From: Burkholderiales bacterium UBA2647
GTDB taxonomy: Bacteria; Pseudomonadota; Gammaproteobacteria; Burkholderiales; Burkholderiaceae_E
Assembly (NCBI GenBank): GCA_002359635.1
Contig: DENJ01000092.1
Coordinates: forward strand, 1 to 6,211
Direction: 5' to 3'
Length of the DNA: 6,211 nucleotides
This document shows positions 1 through 6,211 of this stretch, in pieces (positions within the stretch are counted from its first letter, which is position 1; each line of letters opens with the position of its first letter). Both the position numbers and the translations under genes were made by a program. Under the pieces are notes generated by a model. The model was not told the origin of the DNA and did no database searches. It saw only the letters and a list, made by a program, of their open reading frames with translations.

Positions 1-1577
1 TCGGCAAGATGCGTTTTGCAATGGGCAGTGATCGCAGCGAATGTTTCGGTTCGCGCCTGCTGATCTGCTTGCGGCAGATCGGGAGCATAAACCACGGCGT
101 GAACGCGCTCGCCTAAAACCGGGCAAGGAGCTGAAATGACAGCAGCTTCGAGAATACCGCTATAAGCCACAAGACAGTTTTCAACCTCGACTGAGAAAAT
201 TTTATAACCACCTCGGTTGATCATGTCCTTCAAGCGATCGTGTACATAAACAAAACCTTCGCGATCGATGGCGCCGAGGTCACCCGAGTGCCAGAAGCCT
301 TCGGTGAAGTTTGCAGCGTTGGCCTGAGGATTATCCCAGTAGCCAGGAATCACCATCGGGCCGCGTATCCACAACTCACCACTTTCACCGCTGGGAAGCT
401 CTTCTCCCGCTTCGTTCATCACGCGAACTTCGGCGCAAGGCAGTACCAGACCGACCGAGTCGGCATGCTCACGGGTGTAGCGGGCTGGCATGATGGTGGT
501 CGGGGAGCAGGTTTCAGTCGCGCCGTAGGCATTCATCAACTGCAATCCTGGCAGTCTGCGGGCAAGCTCGTCGATGGTCGACACCGGCATCGGTGCGCCA
601 CCGTAGCCGCCAATCCGCCATCTGCTCAGGTCAAGCCGATCAAAAGCCTCATCCATCAAACAGAGCTTATACATTGCAGGGACCAGGATGCTGTACTCGG
701 CCTGCTCCTCAGCGGCCAATTGCAGATAATCGGCCGCTTTGAACTGACTCATGATGATGCTTGTTCCGGCGCAAGCGATAACGCTCGCCAGGTTGGCAAT
801 CAAACCGGTCACATGACTTGCGGGCACTGCAAGTATTGAACGCAGACCATCGCGAAGCGGCATGCAATGCTGAAAATGCATGACCGAGTGAACAATGTTC
901 AAATGACTCAGCATGGCCCCTTTGGGATACCCTGTGGTGCCTGAGGTATAGAGGATGAAGGCGCATGATTCCTCGTGGACATCAACCACCGGCAGGTCAA
1001 TTTCACCCCTCTCATGGGCGATGTCCTGAAGCCGAAACGCTGCGCATGCATCGTCGGTCAACCCGTGCAAGAAATTGAATTCATGCTGGCATGGTGCGTT
1101 CGCGAAATGATTTCGAATTCCTTCAAGTGTCTCCGGCAGTGCAGCATCGATGATGGCAGCCTTTGCGCTGCACTGTTTAATCATATAAACCAATCCCGGG
1201 GCTTGCTCACGCATGCTGACCGGGACTGCAATCGCCGCGATGCGCTGCAGCGCAAGCATGATCACGACGAACTCAATGCGGTTTGCAATTTGCATGACGA
1301 CCCGATCGCCTTGCTGAATGCCGATAGCTTGAAAGCCTCTTGCTGCGCGGATCACAAGTCCTCGCAGTTCGTGATAGCTGAGGCGATGCCTGCCGTGCAC
1401 AAGCGCTTCGCGAAGAGGGTATAGCAGGCAGGCGCGTTCAAAAAGCGCATCGAGCGAGGGCGCGCGCTCGCTGAAACAATTCACCACGCGATCACCGAAA
1501 TGAGCTTCGGGATCAATAGAAGGCAGGTTTTCAATCTTCCAGCGCTTGGGTTCGATGGTTCGGCTGTCTTGGCTCAT
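1..1577 (-). CDS. Class I adenylate-forming acyl-CoA synthetase (AMP-dependent carboxylate-CoA ligase), C-terminus cut by window edge
   Basis: The enzyme would activate a carboxylic acid with ATP to an acyl-adenylate and then transfer the acyl group to coenzyme A in the cytoplasm. My minus-strand translation from the ATG at 1575-1577 is open for 525 codons to the window edge. The P-loop-like A3 motif YTSGTTGYPKGAMLSH lies at residues 210-225, the A5 motif NAYGATET at 349-356, and the A7 motif WHSGDLG at 429-435 with its ATP-ribose aspartate at D433. The hinge region follows as DRLKD with R448, then MINRGGYKIFSVEVEN with K459. The C-terminal catalytic lysine (A10, usually in a PxxxxGK context) falls outside the window, so roughly 30 residues are missing. 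An in-frame TAA at 1590-1592 lies upstream, with no GTG or TTG between, so the ATG at 1577 is the only sensible start. No strong Shine-Dalgarno is visible. The substrate (fatty, aromatic or alicyclic acid) cannot be told from sequence alone. The gene is divergent from the transporter operon. Confidence 0.93.
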   Translation of the reverse strand, partial: MSQDSRTIEPKRWKIENLPSIDPEAHFGDRVVNCFSERAPSLDALFERACLLYPLREALVHGRHRLSYHELRGLVIRAARGFQAIGIQQGDRVVMQIANRIEFVVIMLALQRIAAIAVPVSMREQAPGLVYMIKQCSAKAAIIDAALPETLEGIRNHFANAPCQHEFNFLHGLTDDACAAFRLQDIAHERGEIDLPVVDVHEESCAFILYTSGTTGYPKGAMLSHLNIVHSVMHFQHCMPLRDGLRSILAVPASHVTGLIANLASVIACAGTSIIMSQFKAADYLQLAAEEQAEYSILVPAMYKLCLMDEAFDRLDLSRWRIGGYGGAPMPVSTIDELARRLPGLQLMNAYGATETCSPTTIMPARYTREHADSVGLVLPCAEVRVMNEAGEELPSGESGELWIRGPMVIPGYWDNPQANAANFTEGFWHSGDLGAIDREGFVYVHDRLKDMINRGGYKIFSVEVENCLVAYSGILEAAVISAPCPVLGERVHAVVYAPDLPQADQQARTETFAAITAHCKTHLA

Positions 1578-1613
1578 GAACTTGGTGCGTTATGCATGTT
1601 TCTGGTGAGTTAG

Positions 1614-1642
1614 ATACTAAGTTCGGGCGAATAGGCTTTTAA
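1614..1642 (-). promoter_or_regulatory. Candidate sigma-70-like promoter for the CoA ligase
   Basis: On the minus strand, TTAAAA (plus 1637-1642) and TAGTAT (plus 1614-1619) are separated by 17 bases and each matches four of six consensus positions of the -35 and -10 boxes. Transcription would begin near 1607, about 30 bases upstream of the ligase ATG. The matches are only moderate and the region is A+T-rich, so a chance match is quite possible. Confidence 0.3.
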
Positions 1643-1683
1643 AAGAAACAGCAAATTGCAATTTATGTACTTCCAGCCTATTC
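1629..1683. repeat. Spaced 9-bp inverted repeat framing a central palindrome
   Basis: GAATAGGCT at 1629-1637 is the exact reverse complement of AGCCTATTC at 1675-1683, with 37 bases between the arms. The dyad centre is at 1656, within about 2.5 bases of the centre of the AAATTGCAATTT palindrome. The arms overlap the candidate minus-strand promoter on one side and the candidate plus-strand -10 box on the other. It could be a pair of half-sites for a dimeric or tetrameric regulator. As an RNA stem it would have a large loop, so a DNA role is more likely. Confidence 0.5.
1653..1664. promoter_or_regulatory. Perfect 12-bp palindrome, candidate operator
   Basis: AAATTGCAATTT reads identically on both strands. 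It lies in the middle of the divergent intergenic region and overlaps the TTGCAA hexamer that could serve as the -35 box of the transporter operon. A repressor or activator dimer binding here could affect both directions. The binding protein is not encoded in the window and I do not assign the site to a known regulator family. Confidence 0.45.
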
Positions 1684-1684
1684 T
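1656..1684 (+). promoter_or_regulatory. Candidate sigma-70-like promoter for the transporter operon
   Basis: TTGCAA at 1656-1661 and TATTCT at 1679-1684 have a 17-base spacer, and each matches four of six consensus positions. Transcription would start near 1691, giving a leader of about 68 bases before the binding-protein ATG. The -35 box lies inside the palindrome and the -10 box overlaps the right arm of the spaced inverted repeat, which fits a regulated promoter. This is a pattern match only. Confidence 0.35.
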
Positions 1685-1743
1685 CCAAAACGAAGTCGTC
1701 ATCACCAAGTTTTGTTATTCACTATTTGCTATTAAAACGCATC

Positions 1744-1749
1744 AAGGAG
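1744..1749 (+). promoter_or_regulatory. Shine-Dalgarno of the solute-binding protein gene
   Basis: AAGGAG ends 9 bases before the ATG at 1759. It decides the start: an in-frame ATG at 1726 would add 11 residues ahead of the signal peptide and would place this Shine-Dalgarno inside the coding sequence. The start at 1759 also puts the twin arginines at residues 5-6, as expected for a Tat signal. Confidence 0.8.
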
Positions 1750-1758
1750 CGAAGCGCT

Positions 1759-3363
1759 ATGGATACTCAGCGTAGAGGTGTATTGAAAGGGGCGGCAGCC
1801 GTCAGCGCAGCAACTGTCGCAAGCACATTGGCAGCGCCAGCAATCGCGCAGTCCAACAGTAGAGTCCTGCGCTTCGTTCCGCAAGCCAATTTGGCGAACT
1901 TCGATCCCATCTGGGGCACACAGTACGTGGTTCGTAATGCTTCGCAACTGGTCTGGGATACGCTCTACGGGATTGACGATAAGTTACAGCCACAGCGGCA
2001 GATGATCGAGTCCGAGGAGGTTTCCAGGGATGGCTTAACTTGGACCTTCAAGCTGAGGCCCGGTATGAAGTTTCACGACGGCACGCCCGTGCGCGCGGCA
2101 GATTGTGTTGCGTCAATTAGCCGATGGAGTAACCGCGATGCCATGGGTTTAATGCTTAAAGCGATCCAAAAAGAACTCGTGGCCATCAACGACAGCAGCT
2201 TCCGGTGGGTGCTTTCAAAACCCTATCCCAAAATGCTATATGCCCTAGGCAAGGTCGGCACGCCGTGCTGTTTCATCATGCCGGAGCGGCTTGCGAAAAC
2301 AGATCCGTTTAAACAAATTGAAGAATATATTGGCTCTGGTCCCATGCGTTTTGTACGCAATGAGTGGAAACCCGGTGCTGTCGCGGTTTTTGAACGGTAT
2401 AAAGATTATGTTCCGCGCAATGAGCCGTCAAACTGGTTCTCGGGTGGTAAGGTCATTAGCTTTGATCGCATTGAATGGGTCATCATGCCCGATCCAGCCA
2501 CGGCCTCGGCCGCGTTACAAAGCGGCGAAGTTGATTGGTGGGAAAGTCCTGTGTCGGACTTGGTGCCTGTGCTCCGTCGTAATAAAAATATCAGGGTTGA
2601 TATCGCCGATCCGCTCGGCAATATTGGCGCTTTCCGACTCAATCATATGCACCCGCCGTTTAATGATGTGAGGATCCGTCGCGCGGTGCAAATGGTGCTG
2701 AATCAGGAAGACTACATGCGGGCGGTTGTTGGCTCAGACGAAAAACTGTGGAGACGTCTTCCGAGCTTCTTCACCCCCGGGACGCCGCTTTACACCGAAT
2801 CGGGTGGTGATATTTTGAAAGGACCTCGTAACTACGATGCTGCAAAGAAGTTACTCGCAGAGGCTGGCTACAAAGGCCAACCGGTCACCTGTTTGGTGGC
2901 TCAGGACAATCCCTTTGTGAAACCCATGGGTGAAATCACAGCGGATATTCTGAAGCGCCTCGGTATGACGGTTGACTTTGTCGCGACCGATTGGGGTACG
3001 GTGGGCCAACGCCGGGCCTCGAAGAGTGAGCCAGGCAAGGGTGGGTGGGGGATGTTCCATACATGGCACGCGGGCGCCGACCATGTGAATCCGGCAGCTG
3101 CGATTGCCTTGAGGGCGAATGGCGAAAAGGCATGGTTTGGTTGGCCGGATGTTGCCTCGGTCGAAAAAGAGATCGAGGCATGGTACGGCGCCAAGAACCT
3201 CGAGGAAGAAAAGACCGTCATTGCCCGCTTAAACAAGGAGGCCATGGACAATGTTGTCTTCATTCCGACCGGTTTCTTCTACACCTACCAAGCTTGGCGG
3301 AGCAATGTTTCTGGCATTGTGGGCGGTCCTTTGCCATGGTTCTCCGGGGTAAAAAAGACCTGA
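1759..3363 (+). CDS. ABC transporter solute-binding protein, family 5 (DppA/OppA/NikA type), Tat-exported
   Basis: This is the periplasmic receptor of the importer encoded downstream, 534 residues, a normal length for the family. The N-terminus has a Tat-like signal with RRGVLKG at residues 5-11, a hydrophobic Ala-rich stretch, and a likely signal peptidase I site after APAIA (cleavage near 30/31). Family-5 hallmarks follow: an LVWDTLYG-type segment at 64-71, LTWTFKLRPGMKFHDGTPV at 93-111, a YIGSGPMRFV segment at 190-199, LQSGEVDWWE at 253-262, and the lobe-hinge region FNDVRIRRAVQMVLNQEDYM at 301-320. There is no lipobox cysteine, so the protein should be soluble. The region corresponding to the peptide-amine-binding Gly-Asp motif of DppA/OppA reads TWHAGADHVNP (435-445) and does not keep the usual GDNGDPD pattern, so the ligand may not be a simple peptide. 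It is the first gene of the operon, preceded by a good Shine-Dalgarno and followed by a hairpin. Confidence 0.93.
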   Translation: MDTQRRGVLKGAAAVSAATVASTLAAPAIAQSNSRVLRFVPQANLANFDPIWGTQYVVRNASQLVWDTLYGIDDKLQPQRQMIESEEVSRDGLTWTFKLRPGMKFHDGTPVRAADCVASISRWSNRDAMGLMLKAIQKELVAINDSSFRWVLSKPYPKMLYALGKVGTPCCFIMPERLAKTDPFKQIEEYIGSGPMRFVRNEWKPGAVAVFERYKDYVPRNEPSNWFSGGKVISFDRIEWVIMPDPATASAALQSGEVDWWESPVSDLVPVLRRNKNIRVDIADPLGNIGAFRLNHMHPPFNDVRIRRAVQMVLNQEDYMRAVVGSDEKLWRRLPSFFTPGTPLYTESGGDILKGPRNYDAAKKLLAEAGYKGQPVTCLVAQDNPFVKPMGEITADILKRLGMTVDFVATDWGTVGQRRASKSEPGKGGWGMFHTWHAGADHVNPAAAIALRANGEKAWFGWPDVASVEKEIEAWYGAKNLEEEKTVIARLNKEAMDNVVFIPTGFFYTYQAWRSNVSGIVGGPLPWFSGVKKT

Positions 3364-3390
3364 TGAATCGCTCGCTTTCTTGATAAAAAT

Positions 3391-3416
3391 CCAAGCCTGA
3401 TCCTTTACGGGCTTGG
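3391..3416 (+). other. Intercistronic hairpin between binding-protein and permease genes
   Basis: CCAAGCC at 3391-3397 pairs perfectly with GGCTTGG at 3410-3416 around a 12-base loop. No run of T follows the stem, so it is not a typical intrinsic terminator. It starts 27 bases after the binding-protein stop codon and ends 14 bases before the permease ATG. In many importer operons a stem-loop at this place protects the 3' end of the abundant binding-protein message and lowers downstream expression. That role is inferred here. Confidence 0.5.
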
Positions 3417-3430
3417 GCGACAGACTGCAA

Positions 3431-4372
3431 ATGTTTTCCTATTTCATTCGCCGCGTATTGGCAACAATTCCCGTGATGGCTGTTGTTGCGCTTTTTGTCT
3501 TCAGTCTCCTATACATCGCGCCGGGCGACCCCGCGGCGGTGATCGCAGGTGATCAGGCCAGTCCGGAGGATATTGAGAAGATTCGCAAGAGTCTCGGTCT
3601 TGACCGACCCTTCTTGCTGCGATTTACCGAATGGGCATGGTCTCTACTACAGGGAGACCTCGGAACCTCAATGTTTACAGGCATGAGAGTGACCGAATTG
3701 ATTGGCCAACGTATCGAGCCCACATTGTCCCTGATGTTTGTGACCCTGGTCTTTGCAATCGTGGTTGCGGTGCCTGCGGGCGTTTTGGCCGCTTGGAAAG
3801 TCGGTACATGGATTGATCGATCCATCATGGGGTTTTGTGTGCTTGGCTTTTCTGTTCCTGTGTTCGTGGTCGGGTATTTACTGTCCTATTTTTTTGCACT
3901 TGAGCGGGATTGGTTTCCGGTGCAGGGCTATACCGCGATGAAACAAGGGTTTTGGCCCTGGCTGGAAAATCTAGTGCTTCCCGGTATCGCCTTAGGCTTT
4001 GTTTACATTGCCTTGATCGCAAGAATCACCAGGGCGACGATGCTTGAGGTGCTTTCGCAGGACTATATCCGAACCGCAAAAGCGAAGGGGATGAGCACGT
4101 CAGGGATTTTGTTTTTGCATGCTTTAAAAAATGCATCAGTGCCAATCGTGACAGTGATAGGCATCGGCGTTGCCCTGCTGATTGGCGGTGCTGTGGTCAC
4201 GGAGAGTGTTTTTGCGATCCCGGGTTTAGGTCGCCTTACGATCGATGCAATCGTGCGGCGCGATTATCCTGTGATTCAGGGTTTGGTGGTGATTTTTAGC
4301 TTTATTTATGTCCTGGTCAATTTGTTGATCGATTTGCTCTACACCGTGCTTGACCCGAGGATTCGATACTGA
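3431..4372 (+). CDS. ABC transporter inner-membrane permease, DppB/OppB type
   Basis: This is one of the two channel-forming subunits of the importer, 313 residues. The N-terminus is typical of the family: a short basic segment MFSYFIRRVLATIP, a first membrane helix at about 9-30, then the APGDP motif at 30-34 and GDLGTSM at 75-81. Further hydrophobic helices lie at roughly 99-121, 132-156, 183-200, 237-260 and 283-305, six in all. The cytoplasmic EAA loop that docks on the ATPase is at about 212-238 (YIRTAKAKGMSTSGI onward), and VFAIPGLGRLTIDAI (260-274) and LDPRIRY (307-313) are near-universal in the family. A TTG at 3413 would extend the frame by six residues, but the ATG at 3431 fits the family start. 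No clear Shine-Dalgarno precedes it, and the stem-loop just upstream might influence its translation. It overlaps the next gene by one base. Confidence 0.94.
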   Translation: MFSYFIRRVLATIPVMAVVALFVFSLLYIAPGDPAAVIAGDQASPEDIEKIRKSLGLDRPFLLRFTEWAWSLLQGDLGTSMFTGMRVTELIGQRIEPTLSLMFVTLVFAIVVAVPAGVLAAWKVGTWIDRSIMGFCVLGFSVPVFVVGYLLSYFFALERDWFPVQGYTAMKQGFWPWLENLVLPGIALGFVYIALIARITRATMLEVLSQDYIRTAKAKGMSTSGILFLHALKNASVPIVTVIGIGVALLIGGAVVTESVFAIPGLGRLTIDAIVRRDYPVIQGLVVIFSFIYVLVNLLIDLLYTVLDPRIRY

Positions 4373-5262
4373 TGCAGTCAAAACCTTTCGCCGATCAGCT
4401 CCCTGATCTGTTCGTACCGAAACCTGTATCAAAAGGATTTATCGCATTCGCCATTCGCCATCCGACCATGAGTTTCGGTGCGCTGTTGCTTGTTTTAATG
4501 TTGCTTATGGCATTGTTTGCTCCATGGCTTGGGACGATCGACCCGACTGAATTAGCGCCGGTAAAGCGTACGCGTGAGCCTTCGGCCGAGCATTGGTTTG
4601 GCACTGATGCGGTGGGTAGAGATATTTATTCACGCGTGCTCTACGGTGCACGCGTGTCGCTATTGGTTGGCTTTTCAGTCGCTGTGCTTGCCTCGCTTGC
4701 CGGATTGATCATTGGTTTGCTTTCTGGATTCTTACGCAAAGTTGACGGGGTTTTGATGCGGGTGATGGATGGGATGATGTCGATCCCACCGGTATTGCTT
4801 GCCATTGCCTTGATGGCCCTCACCAGAGCCAGTGTTGAAAATGTGATTATGGCGATTACCCTTGCCGAAATCCCCAGGGTTTCCCGCCTGGTCAGGGGCG
4901 TTGTCCTTAGCCTGCGCGAGCAACCTTATGTGGATGCTGCCGTGACTGCGGGCACATCAACACTTACGATCATTGTTAAGCACATTTTGCCCAACACACT
5001 TGCGCCTCTGACGGTTCAGGCAACTTATATTTGCGCATCTGCAATGATCACCGAGTCGATTCTTTCGTTTATAGGCGCAGGCACACCGCCCATCATTCCC
5101 TCATGGGGCAACATCATGGCTGACGGACGAACGCTTTTTCAGGTTAAGGCCTACATTATCTTTTTCCCTGCCGTTTTTTTATCAATAACGGTTTTGGCGG
5201 TCAATCTGCTAGGCGACGGTCTGCGCGATGCGCTCGATCCGCGAAAAGCAAAGATTTCTTGA
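4372..5262 (+). CDS. ABC transporter inner-membrane permease, DppC/OppC type
   Basis: This second channel subunit is 296 residues, a standard length. A hydrophilic cytoplasmic N-terminus of about 30 residues precedes membrane helix 1 (about 33-52). The OppC-type signature HWFGTDAVGRDIYSRVLYGA is at 74-93. Other hydrophobic segments lie at about 95-118, 138-150, 154-165, 213-236 and 259-282. The EAA loop is at 186-212 (YVDAAVTAGTSTL onward, with the conserved KHILPN at 203-208), followed by the typical ESILSFIGAG (228-237), SWGNIMADGR (244-253) and NLLGDGLRDALDPR (278-291). Its ATG shares one base with the TGA of the preceding permease (TGATG at 4370-4374), which suggests translational coupling. 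A weak GAGG lies 11 bases upstream at 4357-4360. It should form a heterodimer with the DppB-type subunit. Confidence 0.95.
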   Translation: MQSKPFADQLPDLFVPKPVSKGFIAFAIRHPTMSFGALLLVLMLLMALFAPWLGTIDPTELAPVKRTREPSAEHWFGTDAVGRDIYSRVLYGARVSLLVGFSVAVLASLAGLIIGLLSGFLRKVDGVLMRVMDGMMSIPPVLLAIALMALTRASVENVIMAITLAEIPRVSRLVRGVVLSLREQPYVDAAVTAGTSTLTIIVKHILPNTLAPLTVQATYICASAMITESILSFIGAGTPPIIPSWGNIMADGRTLFQVKAYIIFFPAVFLSITVLAVNLLGDGLRDALDPRKAKIS

Positions 5263-5272
5263 GTCCCTTGGT

Positions 5273-6211
5273 ATGCCATTACTTGAAGTGAAGTCCTTGC
5301 AGACGCATTTCCGAACCCCGGATGGGGTTAACAGAGCTGTCGATGGCGTGAGTTTCGCAGTGGAAGAAGGCGAGACGCTTGCTATCGTCGGGGAATCGGG
5401 ATGCGGGAAGTCTGTGACTGCCATGTCCATTCTTCGCTTGATTTCGGAGCCGCCAGGAAGATTGGCGGGGGAGGTTATTTTTGACGGTCGGGATCTTTTG
5501 AAGCTCAACGAAAAACAGATGCGCGATATTCGAGGCAATGCGATATCGATGATTTTCCAAGAGCCGATGACAAGCCTTAATCCCGTTCTTACGATCGGCA
5601 GACAACTGCGTGAAACGCTCCTTTTGCATCAGGACATCAGTAGGTCCAAGGCCGATGCTCGGGGCATCGAGATGCTGGAACTGGTTGGGATTCCCGAAGC
5701 AATGCGTCGGATGAGGGAGTACCCTCATCAGCTTTCGGGGGGAATGCGGCAGCGTGTGATGATCGCCATGGCACTGGCTTGCAGTCCGCGTTTGTTGATT
5801 GCGGATGAACCGACAACTGCGCTTGATGTGACCATACAAGCACAGATTCTGGACTTGATGTCAGATCTAAAGCGCCGGGTTGGGGCCGCGATTATGTTGA
5901 TCACCCACGATTTGGGCGTGGTCGCGGAAGTGGCTGAGCGCGTCATGGTGATGTATGCTGGCCGGAAAGTCGAAGAGGCGCCGGTCGCAGAACTCTTTGA
6001 GAAACCGCAACATCCCTACACCATAGGCTTACTTGGTGCCGTACCAAAGCTTGGATCGCCGCTCGATGTCGATGCCGCGCGTTTACAGGAAATACCGGGA
6101 CTTGTGCCGAGCCTGAAGCAAAAGATCAGGGGCTGCGTTTTTGCAAGCCGCTGCTCGCGCGTTCAATCGCTTTGCGAGGAACATGCGCCGGCACTAAGGC
6201 CGATCCAAAGT
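5273..6211 (+). CDS. ABC transporter ATP-binding protein, DppD/OppD type, C-terminus cut by window edge
   Basis: This cytoplasmic ATPase subunit powers the importer. I translated 313 residues to the window edge; family members run to about 325-335, so only a short tail is missing. The Walker A motif GESGCGKS is at 40-47, the Q-loop IFQEPMTSLNP has Q96, the ABC signature LSGGMRQ is at 154-160, Walker B LLIADEP is at 174-180 with catalytic E179, the D-loop (TALD) is at 182-185 and the switch histidine is H212. The oligopeptide-type C-terminal extension begins with HPYTIGLL (247-254) and carries cysteines C288, C294 and C301, three of the four that typically form the C-terminal cysteine cluster. 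The ATG at 5273 (MPLLEV) fits the family start and lies 10 bases after the previous stop. An in-frame ATG at 5228 would add 15 residues and overlap the upstream gene. No clear Shine-Dalgarno is seen for 5273. Confidence 0.94.
   Translation, partial: MPLLEVKSLQTHFRTPDGVNRAVDGVSFAVEEGETLAIVGESGCGKSVTAMSILRLISEPPGRLAGEVIFDGRDLLKLNEKQMRDIRGNAISMIFQEPMTSLNPVLTIGRQLRETLLLHQDISRSKADARGIEMLELVGIPEAMRRMREYPHQLSGGMRQRVMIAMALACSPRLLIADEPTTALDVTIQAQILDLMSDLKRRVGAAIMLITHDLGVVAEVAERVMVMYAGRKVEEAPVAELFEKPQHPYTIGLLGAVPKLGSPLDVDAARLQEIPGLVPSLKQKIRGCVFASRCSRVQSLCEEHAPALRPIQS

Larger units (their letters stand above)
1578..1758. promoter_or_regulatory. Divergent intergenic control region between the CoA ligase and the transporter operon
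   Basis: This 181-bp non-coding stretch separates two genes that point away from each other, so it must carry both promoters unless one gene is read from elsewhere. It is more A+T-rich than the flanking genes. It contains a 12-bp palindrome, a 9-bp spaced inverted repeat, an 8-bp TTTTAAAA palindrome at 1637-1644, and candidate promoters for both strands, listed separately. No tRNA, riboswitch-like fold or small ORF of interest was recognised in it. Confidence 0.7.

Noticed and set aside
240..839. A 199-codon plus-strand open frame opposite the CoA ligase.
   Set aside because: It is antisense to the adenylation core and the A3-A8 motif region of a clearly conserved ligase, and its translation resembles no family I know. 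It is a shadow of the real gene.
975..1424. A 149-codon plus-strand open frame opposite the ligase N-terminal region.
   Set aside because: The minus-strand frame through the same bases is continuous and family-like, and the plus translation is rich in Cys and His with no recognisable domain.
1..1577. Possible frameshift or pseudogene in the ligase, because no complete minus-strand frame ends inside the window.
   Set aside because: Codon-by-codon reading shows one continuous frame from 1577 to the edge with all expected motifs in order. The stop simply lies outside the window.
1637..1644. TTTTAAAA palindrome in the intergenic region as a separate operator.
   Set aside because: Such short A/T palindromes arise easily by chance in A+T-rich DNA, and it partly coincides with a better-supported dyad arm.
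3391..3416. Rho-independent terminator after the binding-protein gene.
   Set aside because: The stem is only 7 bp with a 12-base loop and no T-tract follows. The permease genes downstream clearly belong to the same operon.
4631..4656. The palindromic octamer CACGCGTG occurs twice, at 4631-4638 and 4649-4656.
   Set aside because: Both copies fall in phase on Arg-Val codons within the conserved RVLYGARV segment of the DppC-type permease, so protein coding explains them.
5279..5839. A 186-codon minus-strand open frame inside the ATPase gene.
   Set aside because: The plus strand here encodes all the ABC ATPase motifs in order. The minus product is a Cys/His/Arg-rich shadow.

Overview
The window looks like part of a proteobacterial chromosome. 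The Tat-type signal on the solute-binding protein, the divergent operon layout, the moderate base composition and the general flavour of the proteins make a betaproteobacterium of the Burkholderiales the best guess, at low confidence. The genes are intact where visible, and no mobile element, RNA gene, CRISPR array or integration scar was seen.

Left part (1-1577, minus strand): a long adenylate-forming acyl-CoA synthetase. The coding frame is open from its ATG at 1577 to the window edge, 525 codons, with only the extreme C-terminus missing. Its longest opposite-strand reading frames are shadows.

Middle (1578-1758): a 181-bp divergent intergenic region. It holds a perfect 12-bp palindrome lying almost concentrically inside a 9-bp inverted repeat with widely separated arms. 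A plausible sigma-70-like promoter can be drawn for each direction, and the dyad elements overlap parts of both. This is the best candidate for a shared operator.

Right part (1759-6211, plus strand): the first four genes of a peptide/nickel (Dpp/Opp/Nik) type ABC importer operon, in the order solute-binding protein, inner-membrane permease B, permease C, and ATPase D (missing a short C-terminal part). A second ATPase (DppF type) would be expected just beyond the window. A 7-bp hairpin sits between the binding-protein gene and the first permease. The two permease genes overlap by one base, and the ATPase follows 10 bases later.

Together the binding protein would capture a solute in the periplasm, the two permeases would form the channel, and the ATPases would power import. 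The divergent CoA ligase suggests, as inference only, that the imported compound or a breakdown product is a carboxylic acid activated to a CoA thioester. This is a conventional transporter plus catabolic enzyme, and I found no clear evidence of a new kind of system.
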